From Ricinus communis (Eukaryota; Streptophyta; Magnoliopsida; Malpighiales; Euphorbiaceae), in NCBI RefSeq assembly GCF_019578655.1, contig NC_063256.1:20746005-20810004 (forward strand): DNA of 64,000 bases, given 5' to 3'. The position numbers and the translations under genes were made by a program. Within the stretch, counting starts at the first letter, position 1; every line of letters starts with the position of its first letter. Below are positions 45,849 to 55,865 of the stretch, in pieces. Below the pieces are notes generated by a model, which was not told the DNA's origin, made no database searches, and saw only the letters and a program-made list of their open reading frames with translations.

Positions 45849-47160
45849 CTCATTGCTTGTCCTCAAGCAATCAAAAGTAAAATAAAGAAATTAAACCGCT
45901 AAGGAATAATACTTAAACTGACAGACAAGCTAGAGAGCTCCTACACATATCCTTAACAAGCGTAAGTCAAACAAAAAGAAACGAAGCAATCAATTCAAGT
46001 ATCACAACCAAGATGCCAATAATTCGCAAAATACTGTCTCAACAAAATTATTCAGAACCAACTCCTCACCAGATTCACTCTAAGTCACTCAAAGTGTTTA
46101 AAGGGTAGTGTTTAATCGCTCAATGCATCAACTACTGCCTTACTTACTATATGCTTGCTCTTAAATCCTACTCCTACCACTTATGGAGAGTCAACAGCAA
46201 TGTCAAGAGGTCTTCATAAGGGTTGTAATGGGGATTAGGTAAGGGTAGGTAAATTTGGTCAGAGTTGAACCTATGGTGTTCTGCAATGAAATACATGACC
46301 TGCACACAAGTCACAATAATCACAAGGGGTAAACAATGAATAGTAGTCCAAGGTGGGAAATAGGAATTAAGTCAAAATGTTTAGCTTACTTACTTACTTT
46401 CTTTCTTTTCATCACCTTTCCCTCTTATTCTTTTATTTCTTTTTTTTTTTTGTCTTTTTTTTATTTCATAAGGGAATAACATTCAAATAATAGAGTGAAT
46501 TTTTTTTTTATTGAAGAAAGCTGCTATAAGATTCCATATTATTCCTAAGACAAAAATTCCTAATAAAAATAACTCATGTGTAGAATCATAACCCAAAGCA
46601 GAATAAAACTAAGTGGCAATGAAATATGATAGAAAATGGTGAAAGAGGGGGTTATCTACAGAATCAATAAACGAATGAAGGCTATTTGGCTAGAATGAAA
46701 AACCTAAGTGCCTCTATCATACCAAAGTGTTAAATTCTCCTTGTGGCCCTCATAAGCATTACCGAGCAAGTTCTAAAAGTAAAGACAGTAATTGGCACTC
46801 TCAACAAGAAATAAATACAAGCATATAAAGTGTATGCTTACAATTTAGGCTCAATTTCTCACAAGTGTGCTTTTGAGTAGGTTCCAAACAAAAATCATCA
46901 AAACAGAATTAAATAAACCAAAGCAACTTAGTGCAAAACTCAAACTAATTATCTTACATTCTTCTGCAAAACTCAACACTATCGGTTTTACCTGATCACA
47001 TGGACAAAAATAGGATTTCAAAAGCAAGTCAACAGTAAGAGCATCGAAACAAAGTGAAAAATTTTCAAAATTTTACAAAAAAAAATTGCATAAAGAATTA
47101 ACAAATAACTAAGATGGGATAAATATCACCCACCCCACACTTGAAGGACACACTGTCCTC
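45849..47160 (-). other. Long 3' untranslated region with a second polypurine tract
   Basis: 1.3 kb without coding frames, including T-rich runs at 46430-46520. At 47131-47142 the tract CACCCCACACTT repeats the terminal polypurine sequence, followed by a small hairpin GGACA-CAC-TGTCC (47148-47160). Confidence 0.6.
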
Positions 47161-47466
47161 AGTGTACAAAATATAAGAAATGCAAAAGGGAAAAGAACTA
47201 ATACTGCCCTGACTATGGCTCCGGAGTGAAAAGAGGTGCATCAGCAGGTATATCAGGGCATTGGCTAGTCTGTGGTAGAGGAGTGGCTACAAATAATAAA
47301 ATAAAGAATTAAAATCGAAACTGAAATAAAAATTAAATAAAATATGAAAACTAAAACTAATAAAATGTTTCAAAACAAAAGGTTAAAATATTAGAGATTA
47401 AAGATAAAGTTTGGGGTGCCTCCCAAAAGCGCTTCTTTTTTATGTGATTAGTCTTCTTAGCTGGAC

Positions 47467-48301
47467 TCATGGTGAAAAGCAAACGGGCGTGATCGACAAC
47501 CATCCATCCTTCTTCCAAGCAAATGGCGTCAAGTATCCGCTTAAAGGGATAATCGTCAACTTCCTCTTCCCGACTATCAAGCAAGCTGCTAGTATGATGG
47601 GCAAGACTCGCTCCTCGTATAATTGCACGTAGTCATGATGCTCTAGGGGCTCTTCCAATTTGAAAGCTGGAGTTTCACCAATTGAAAGGATCGACGGTTG
47701 GGCAATTTCTTCAAGAACATTGATGGTTTTCTCTAGTCCTTGGCTTGGTTCACTTGCTAGAAGAAACTCGAGCTCCTCCAAGACTTCCTCATTGGATAAC
47801 TCGTGCTCATCTTCCATCATCGAAAGAACTTGTGAAAAATCCACTAAAAATTCCTCTAACTACAACTCAGTATCATCAACTGTACGTTCTTGTTGATAGT
47901 CTTTCAAAGGAATCATGTTCGCCTCTTCCTTTTCTGGTTCCATCTCCATGTTCAAGAAATCATCCTGCACATAAGCATCATCGTCAAACATAATAGATAA
48001 ACCGGAAAATTCTCACTGAGCATAAAGTGACGGCGCTCAAATGTTCCTCGGATTCAGTAGCGTTTGATGGAGTTTCCGATTGCTCTTCAGCTAGTAACTT
48101 AAAGATTAAGCCTACTTGATGCTCTATGTTGTTAATTGAGGCTTGTTGATCTTCAAGTATCCTCTCTGTTTGTTGGAATCTATCATCAAGACTTGTAATG
48201 AACCTCATCATCAGCTCCTCCGACACTAACTCTTCATCTTGAGTTGAAGGTGCAAGATTAAATTTCGATGTGGTTCTTTGAGATTCGTGGTTATGGGCCA
48301 T
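47467..48301 (-). pseudogene. Gag-derived remnants of the Athila derivative
   Basis: The upstream frame (48301-47984) starts MAHNHESQRTT and reads DDRFQQTERILEDQQASINNIEHQVGLI and SETPSNATESEEHLSAVTL. This matches the end of Athila/Cyclops gag (TQASIRNLEVQVGQLA and LPSNTE-NPREH-KAITLR). The next frame (47844-47467) has ELEFLLASEPSQGLEK, then KLEEPLEHHDYVQLYEERVLPIILAACL, matching the LELKPLP-HL-Y-YL-E-LPVIIS segment that precedes Athila RT. The zinc knuckle and protease between them and all of RT onward are deleted. Any product would be a short RNA-binding-like chimera; coding status is doubtful. Confidence 0.72.
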
Positions 48302-48806
48302 CTAAGCTCCATCCATAGGGTGAATGAGTGCTCCACTCTTGATTATAGGTGCTTCTATATGAGTAATTTGGCTAATTGCCCGTATAATTCACCTGTTCAC
48401 AGTTATAAGAATAAGGAGTAAAATCACTGCACAATGGACAATCATTACTCAAATGTAAACCACAACAAAATTCATAAAAAAACTTGAGATGAAAGGATAG
48501 GAGTGGAGAGTTGATCGGTAGCCCTGCAAAACGATTCCACTCGAGCTTCTAAAGATGCACGGGTATCCCAATTTTTAGCACTCTCTTGGTTCCTAATCCC
48601 ATTTTCCAATGCATCATACAAAGAGTTTGAGTTTAGCATTGAACCTCCTCATCATTCACTATCTGAATCATAAACTTAAACTAAATAAATATGTACCAAT
48701 AAAATAAAATAAATAAACAAATAAAAATAAAATCATAAAATAATAAGAAAGAAAAAAAATTGGCTAAATTAACAAATAGCAAATTTCACTCTAGTTTTCA
48801 AACAAG

Positions 48807-48824
48807 TCCCCAGCAACGGCGCCA
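48807..48824 (-). other. Primer binding site of the Athila derivative
   Basis: Minus-strand TGGCGCCGTTGCTGGGGA, the widespread TGGCGCCGTTGCCGGGG primer site of Athila/Cyclops-type elements with one change, six bases inside the 5' LTR. Confidence 0.88.
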
Positions 48825-48830
48825 AAAACT

Positions 48831-50243
48831 TGATGCGTGCTACTTGTGTTAGCTACAATCTAAGGCAGTGTACCTATCGATGCAGTCTAGCACTAATGGC
48901 GAGTATCAAGGTCGTATTCCTCGGGAAAGTGAAAGCCCAGAGTTACTCTTTTGTTCTTTGTTATATTAACCTAAAATGAGTGATGAATACTTTCTAAACT
49001 AACTAATAGCTACAATCTAAGTTCTAAGGGAGATGCAAGAGTAATTGATAACTAAAATAACTAAGACAAGAAAGCAAACCCAAAGGGAACCTAAACTAGT
49101 TGGCAATCAAACAAATGATAAAGGATTGATGAGTCTATTTATGCTACCCGTGGACGAATTCTTAACCGAATTCAGTTTCTCTCTCTCGATAACCGAATTC
49201 CTAAACCTAATAACCTAAAGTTGGAATCTCTTCCTAACGATTGATTCTCAAATTAGCATTAAGCTTTAATCCGCCTCTATTAAGCTTTGTTAATTCTTAA
49301 TCCAGCTAGTTAATTATCCTTATCTCTAAGCGATTATTAACCAGTTCTTGCTATTCAAAATTCCAATTGCCAAATGGACTTCTCAATCACACAAAACAAT
49401 CTAAACACACAATTCACAACGTCTCATGAATAATGCATTATCTTATTAATACTGAAAACAAGAAGAATACAAAACTAACCGAAACAATCCAATAATATAA
49501 TACTAAGCCAACATAGTAAAGAAATCCCAATGGATTTAATCAATCTAGCTAATCATGTTCATTATCAAAATACACAAGAATTCAATTACAACAATGAGTA
49601 AAGGTAGAGAAAACCCGATTACACCCTTGGATGAGAGTAAACAGCCCCAATTCCTCTTGCTTAATCTTGAATCGACCCTTGTTCCTTTTGCTCAATTTGA
49701 AAACCAATCAACGAACCTAGGCCAATCTTCAATCCTTGAAGGGAATCCGATTGAAACCTTGATCCAAGTCTCCTTTTCCCTTGGTTCCAGCTCAGAAAAC
49801 CCTTAGGGAGAGAAAAATTAGGGTTTGGGACGTTCTTCCCTGCTCTCTTTTTTTTCTTTCCTCTCTTCTTTCTTTTAACTAATTCCCCCACATCGCTTTG
49901 TTGATGCCCGTGTTACTCTCTGTGGCCGTGCTCCCTAAGAACTTAATTTTCTTTTATGTTTGATGACACCTAACACAGCCGTGTTGGTGACTGTGTTGGG
50001 AACATGACCAATGTTGAAACCAACACGGCCATGTTCAGCTTCCTCATGATCGTACTTAGCTTGTTTCGGCAGCTTCGGCGTCTAATTATGCTCAAATTCT
50101 CCCCTTTATCATCCTTTGACTTCTTTTGGACCTAATGCACACAAACAGACGCATAGGGTGAGTGTTGGGACAAATTCACATCCAAATGTCCATAAAATCA
50201 ATCTTAAAAACCCCATTTAGATGTGTGTATTTCACGCACATCA
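48831..50243 (-). repeat. 5' LTR of the Athila derivative
   Basis: Runs from TGATGCGTGC to CACGCACATCA. It is nearly identical to 44421-45831 except for its longer TGAT end, a loss of about 30 bases near 49888, and a cluster of C-to-T/G-to-A changes at 49970-50020. Confidence 0.93.
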
Positions 50244-50248
50244 GTTAG

Positions 50249-50484
50249 AGTGTGAGCTTTTGGGAAAACACTTGGCTTTGGGTTTAGCCTTGTAAAATAA
50301 CATAATTAGAGTTATGTTTATAATTCTATTTGATAGTGAAAATCTCAAGAGAATTCTTGAGAAGTGGATGTAGGCAAGTGTGGTCAACCACTATAAATTC
50401 TTGGTGTTGTGAGTTGTGCTTGATTTTTTTTTTAACTTTTTGGTTTTGAGTTCAACCAATTCACCTCCCCCTCCCCCACTCTTA
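50249..50484 (+). repeat. 3' LTR of the Sirevirus-like copia, right part
   Basis: Resumes after GTTAG with AGTGTGAGCTTTTGGGAAAACAC and ends with the C-rich ACCAATTCACCTCCCC run, as in the 5' LTR near 36256. The exact terminus and target duplication are unclear; Tat LTR sequence begins near 50485. Confidence 0.85.
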
Positions 50485-50907
50485 GAAATTTATCTTTACC
50501 AACTTTTGAGTTTTAGGTTGAAAATATCCATAGAATGACGTCAAATTCAGAAATCATCCAACACTATGTAAAGCTAATTGGCTCTATGCTCAGCTAATTG
50601 GCCCTATACTCAGCCAATCAGCTCTGTGTAGAGCCGATTTGGCTGTGCACAAAGCAATTGGCTCCAAGGAGCAAAATTTTTAAAACTTTTGACAATTTAG
50701 TCCCTGAACTTGTGAAAACTATCGTTTATTTTTTCTGGTAATTGCATCCAAATTGATTCCAAAAAAGTAATTTTAAGTCCAATTATTCCTGTCCTACACT
50801 CAGATTCGCTCCTTCTCAATCTCCGAGAGTTGAGAAAGGCAGTAACTTTCTTCATTGGGTTATCCGTAATTCCCTCGATATCTAGATTCAGAAAATGAAT
50901 GATGACA
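50485..50907 (-). repeat. Tat-2 3' LTR fragment
   Basis: Homologous to the U3 end of the Tat-1 LTR (26050-26442) and to 55495-55865, ending at GATGACA (minus start TGTCATC). It contains AGCCAATCAGCTCT and AGAGCCGATTTGGCT inverted repeats at 50572-50665. The rest of the LTR is lost at the copia junction. Confidence 0.82.
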
Positions 50908-51039
50908 GTTGCCCTTAGTTTTTTAAAATGTATAAGCATGTATGCAATTAGACAAATCATAATATCAAGAATAAGGAAAAAAGAATATCTTAATGAGTTG
51001 AAAAAGCCACGCTTCGTAAGCTCGGTTTAAGAAAAGAAA

Positions 51040-51215
51040 TTTGATTTGATTTGGAGACCACACCCGTTTAAGTTTTAAGGACTTTGCCTGCAATTTGGAA
51101 CCACTCCAGTCGATATGGGTACCAGCCTATCGTTTTGGGGACCACGCCTATTGATTTGGGAACCACACCCGTTGATTTGGAACTATGCCCGTCGATTTGG
51201 GGACCACTCCGGTTG
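51040..51215. repeat. Minisatellite, about 21-bp unit
   Basis: Seven to eight degenerate copies of a unit close to TTTGGGGACCACGCCCGTT plus GA, clearest at 51130-51210. It sits between Tat-2 3' LTR and the antisense ORF, the position of hypervariable tandem arrays known from Tat/Ogre elements. Confidence 0.85.
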
Positions 51216-51498
51216 ACTCAATTGACGTCCTTCAGAAGCTATGTCGGTATTCGGCCCACTCAAGGACTAAAATATAATTTTGACGGGTCAGGGACCAAAC
51301 TTGTAATTTTTTAAAAACTTCCGCCTCGGGATGCAAACTAGCCTTCCATGTTCCTTCTAGGAACTTATACTAGTACTTGGTCCATTTAAGGATTAAAATG
51401 TAATTTTAAATGGTTAAGGGCCTAAATGATATTTTTGCCCTCCTTAAGGCATATATATATGTCCTCATATTTATTCACAAATCGAGTACCTTAACCCA

Positions 51499-51600
51499 CA
51501 GAGCCGATTCGGCTGTGCGCACAGCCGATCAGCTCTATGTAGTGCCGATTCGACTTTGCATGAGCCGATCAGCTCTGCACAGTCCGAATCGACTGTACAC
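51499..51600. promoter_or_regulatory. AGCCGAT inverted-repeat cluster upstream of the PMD ORF
   Basis: Contains AGAGCCGATTCGGCTGT, ACAGCCGATCAGCTCT, GTGCCGATTCGAC, GAGCCGATCAGCTC and GTCCGAATCGAC within 100 bases, the same motif as in the Tat LTRs. It lies about 120 bases before the plant-mobile-domain reading frame. Confidence 0.65.
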
Positions 51601-51651
51601 ATGATGAAACCGGGTTTTTGGGGCATTTTAACATAAAAAAATAATAGATTA

Positions 51652-52313
51652 ATGATATACTTACTTGTTTGGAGTCTTTTTATGTGTGAATTGTATTTAA
51701 TACCTATGTTTGTGCTTTTCCAGAATGACTTCGTATCGATCCAGTTTGCCAAAAATTTGTATGGGGCCCGTGAGTGGTTTGATGAGCTCTCGAGCTTAGT
51801 CCATGCTGGGAATGGTGACACCAGCATTCATCAATTTATGGCTACGCTTCTGTTCGTTATTGGAAGGGCGAATCATACCTCCATATACACGTTGCTTGAG
51901 AGGTGGATGGACACCACACACACTTTCCACACCTTGATTTGTGAGCTGACTCTTTCCCACTTTCATTTGTTACTATTACGGGGATCAATTTTACTAGTAC
52001 ACTTGTACCTTTGATGACGCCATTCACAATCAGCACTTTGATGTCTGAGAGCATTATATTACGAACGTGCTTGGGTTCTTCCCAGCATGCAAGAACACTA
52101 GCTGCATTGTTTACCAAAGCATTCCTCTCCATTATAGAGGCTTTGTGCCTCAGAATGCTCGAAAGGTGGATCAGATGGTCTGGGCCTTCCTGGTGTATCT
52201 TTTTAGGACCACCCTATTTAATGACTTAGGGAACTCATTGAACTTCCACTATCTGCCCCCTTTGAGGGATCTAAACCAGATCTCCTCCTACAATTAGGGG
52301 CATATGCCTTGTT
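51652..52313 (+). pseudogene. Plant mobile domain ORF, antisense within Tat-2
   Basis: Frames read YTLLERWMDTTHTFHT and ICELTLSHFHLLLL (51880-51990), then, shifted, GFFPACKNTSCIVYQ, VDQMVWAFLVYLFRTTLFNDLGNSLNFHYLPPLRDLNQISSYN (52070-52297). This is the ERWWDTTHTFHLP-GEMT-TPLD and AFLLYLLG-TLF-D-YLPLL-DL--I--YSWG pattern of the plant mobile domain (PF10536), found in MAIN-like proteins and in transposons. The ORF is open on the plus strand, antisense to the Tat-2 pol at 52296-54640. It merges into RT sequence at about 52300, so its 3' part is deleted. Frameshifts make it non-functional. Confidence 0.78.
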
Positions 52314-54640
52314 CAGGTCCCGATAATCCATAGACATTATAACTTTACCATCCTTCTTCGGGACTGGGATGATGTTCGCTAACCATTCGGGATAGTCGAC
52401 TACATCGAGAAAATTAGCTTTTACCTGCTTAGCAACTTCTTCCCAACTCTTCTCTGCCCATTCTGGCCTTAGCCTTCTCATTTTCTACTTCATTGGCTTG
52501 ATGTACGGATAGGTTGGGATGTGGTGCTCTGCTATCTTTCTACATACATGTCATGTCATCATAGGACCAAGCAAATGCCTCTTTTCTTTTTTTCCATTAT
52601 TTTCTCTAATTCTATCCTTTCCTCAAGAGTTAGATCATGAGCTATCATAATGTTCCTTGGATTTTCATTTATGCCTAAATTAAATGAATCAATTCGTATA
52701 GAATTAATGTTAAACATACACATGTCATGATTATCAAGATGCACATAATCATCAGGAAGAACATTGCACAAGTAAGCAAAATTGTGGTTTATATCATTGA
52801 TCTTTGAAATAAAAGAAACATCGTCCTCATAAAGATTGGACGTTATTACATCGTCATAGAACACATTAATGATTAGCTCCTCTATCAGGGCACCTAGCTC
52901 TTATTGATTCAGCTTCTAGGGCGGAGCGGCAAATTCTTCCAACTTTAGCTCCTCAACCTTGGTAGTGATCTTCTCATGGACTTCCTTGATGCTCAACTCG
53001 ACCATCCTGTCGATGATCAAACTCTTGAATATCTCAAATCTTGACACCTCAGTTCCAACTATTGTAATAGTTTCGGGTCCCTAAAATAAGTCTTATACTC
53101 TTGGACAAATACATTTTTTAGAGTCTTATACTTTGGTTTGCCCTCATATTCATCCTCATGGTAATCCAGCCCGTGCCTAGTTTTCAGACCTTTGAAATCT
53201 AGTAGCTTTGTAATTCCCTGTTGTTTCTTTTCTAGCCCCATTCCAAGCATGAAATACATCCTTTTGAATATGCTGGCTACTTTAGGATCCATGTAGTCCT
53301 CATAAAGAATAACAACTTAGAATCCAGTAAGGGATTCCAGCTCCTTCACAGCTTCTTAAATAGTCGAGACAACCTTACCTCCCTTAGCGTTAATGGTTAC
53401 TATTTCATCTTCGTGAGGGAACTTGACCTCCTAATGCACAGTAGAAGGAACTCCTCTTAAGACGTGGAACCATGTTCTTTCTAATAACAATGTAAAAGTT
53501 ATTGGAATGTCCAAGATGATGAACTCCATCTAGGATTCGATAGGACTCGTCTTTACTAGTGCTAAGAATGTTCCTTCCACGTCTCTTTTTCTCATTATAA
53601 GCTCTTATCACCATATCTGATGGCTTCAGATCTTTCGCAATCATCCCTAGCTTCTAAGGAGTAAGTGAGAAGGACATACATTGATGGCTGACTCATCATC
53701 TACCATCACACATGAAGTCCTCTTGCCTTGTTATGGTCTCTTCTCTCGAGTGGTAAATCTTCATCTAAGAAAATGATCATCCTAGTGGTCTTATCAGTTA
53801 CCGTTCTAATCATTTTCTCAAAGGTAGTCGCTGTGCTAATGCTTATACTAGACAAGGCCTAAATTAAAGCCTTTTTGTGATTCGATGAGTGCATCAGCAA
53901 CTATCAAATGTCGGTTGTCTTCTTTTCTTTCTTCAGTTGTTCTAATAACCCATTATCCCCTTTAAAAGCTTTCTCGACCTATTTCAGCTTTTGAACCCCC
54001 ATGTCTTTACCCACTGACTCGGCTTCTTTGTTAGAGTCGTTGTTTGCCCAGATATTCTTTGCCCCAGCCTCTTTGACCTCACACTCATCTCTAGAACTCT
54101 ACCAGATGTCTATAACCATGATCGACTTCTTTTCTCCTTCCTTCTAAACCTCCAAAAGACAAGGCTCATAAGTCATTTGCTTATTGTCTGACTCCTAACC
54201 GCTTGGCACAATGTCCTCAATTTGGATATTGGCTGAAGGAGGCTTCAAATAATGGACCTTAAAACTACATTTGCCCGAAGGCTGTCCCAATAGATCTTCA
54301 CACTCATACCGAGGAAGTTGCTTAACTTGCCATTCTCTAGAGTCAATCAAGTCTTGGATCTCATGCTTAAGATGGTTTCACTGATCCATCACAATACCCG
54401 AAAGGCTGGTGATACTCACAATATTGAGCATCGTGAGGTTTAGGATTATTCTTAGGCAACTGGGGCTTGGGTTTCCTACTTCATTTTAGATGACGGAATA
54501 CTATGGATAGTGGTGCCCTGGTTTGGTTTCTAGTTCTAGCTCAAGTCAGGTATGTCCTCGAAAGAGCTCATGACCTCCTTTTCACTGAAGTCAGTGATGA
54601 TCATTTGGTTTGGTAATGGTGTGTTGTTGCAGTTTGGTAA
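52296..54640 (-). pseudogene. Tat-2 gag-protease-RT relic
   Basis: On the minus strand, from 54640 down: the gag C-terminal region is collinear with 21850-22165. The protease has FLDEDLPLERRDH, a broken catalytic stretch, LKPSDMVIRAYNEKKR (53405-53880) and KVASIFKRMYFMLGMGLEKKQQG (53059-53292). The pre-RT is at 52559-52864, and the RT fingers KKDGKVIMSMDYRDLNKA at 52296-52481. RT is cut after the NKA block. Integrase and RNase H are absent, the space being taken by the antisense PMD ORF. At 54640 gag joins the LTR directly, so the N-terminal gag, leader, primer site and part of the LTR are deleted. Confidence 0.87.
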
Positions 54641-55865
54641 GGGGATCAATGGAAAGTTGAATCGGCTTTGGGAGGTTTCAGGTGGCTTTCTAGAGTTTCC
54701 TTCAATCTCCCACGCCCATAACCAATTTTCACATGCACATAGGGTAAAAATTCAATTAGAATATGTAAAATCAACAAAAGAATGGAAATATAGTCTAATT
54801 ATATCTACTATTAACTAATCAAATTCAAAGTTCAACCAAATCAGGTTCAAAACCTTAAGTATCTTTATTATCATATTCAAAATCCAATAAATATCAACAT
54901 GTTCAATTGAAAGGAATATGTGAAACTAACATTAAAAAAAACATTCCCAATATTTTCCTATAAATAAAAATAAATATATATAAGAAGCAATTGGAGAAGA
55001 GATGTTGATGATGTGGATATAGAACCTCAGGTTGTCACTATTGGTTGTCGTTCTGCAAGTCTCGGAAAATGAGGAAGCTACTAAATCAATGAGGGGTTGG
55101 GAATCCAGTTCTGCTTTTGGAAATTTAGAAAAATTTCGGTCATTCTTCAATGGGTTTTCTATTTTAGGGGCTCTTTCTTAGTGGCTTGCTAAGGGTTAAC
55201 TCTCTGTATATGTCGATGTAGCTAAATTTTAAAAAAATTCTTGCTCTAGTAATTAATCAATATCGCTAGCCCTAGATCTAGGCCATATTATTCTATTTAT
55301 AGGAGTAGGGTTAGGAAACCCTAGAAAATACTTATAATTATTCAATTATTAAAAAGAAAGACTGTAATTATTCCTTCCCCTTTATCAAATTAATATCAAA
55401 TAAAAAGAGATTAAATCTTTTATTTTCAAACAATTATCATAAAAAATATTTAAAAATCCTAATAATTATCATAAATACCTTCTAGAAACTTATTTTTACT
55501 AATTTTTGAGTTTTAGGTCGAAAATATCCATAAAACGGTGTTGGATTCGAAAAATAGCCAATCAACACCGTGTAAAGCCACTTCAACTATACATAGAGCC
55601 AATTGGCGCTAAAGAGCAAAAGTTCTAAAACTTTTGATAATTTAGTCCCTGAATTTATGAAAACTATCGTTTTGCCCCTTAAACTTTATTCTTTCTATCA
55701 ATTGGATCCAAATCGATTCTAGAATGTCATTTTAAGTCCAATTATTTCCATCATTTTCTCATATTCGCCCCTTCTCAATCTCCGAGACTTGAGAAGACAG
55801 TAACTTTCATCATCTAGTTATCCGTAATTCATTCCATATCTATATTCGAAAAATGGGTATTGACA
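54641..55865 (-). repeat. Tat-2 5' LTR, partial
   Basis: Collinear with 25195-26442 of the Tat-1 LTR, including GGCTTTCTAGAGTTTCC, GATGTTGATGATGTGGAT and the GTTATCCGTAATTC block. The U3 end lies at 55861-55865 (TGACA). The 3' end is lost to the deletion that fuses it to gag. LINE sequence follows at 55866. Confidence 0.85.

Larger units (their letters stand above)
44421..50243 (-). mobile_element. Non-autonomous Athila-type gypsy derivative, 5.8 kb
   Basis: A complete element with two about 1.41-kb LTRs, primer site, polypurine tract and a perfect GTTAG target duplication (44416-44420, 50244-50248) inside the copia 3' LTR. It reads on the minus strand. The 3-kb interior has only gag-like remnants and no protease, RT or integrase, so it needed another element's enzymes. 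LTRs are near-identical outside a few blocks, making it one of the youngest insertions here. Confidence 0.92.
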
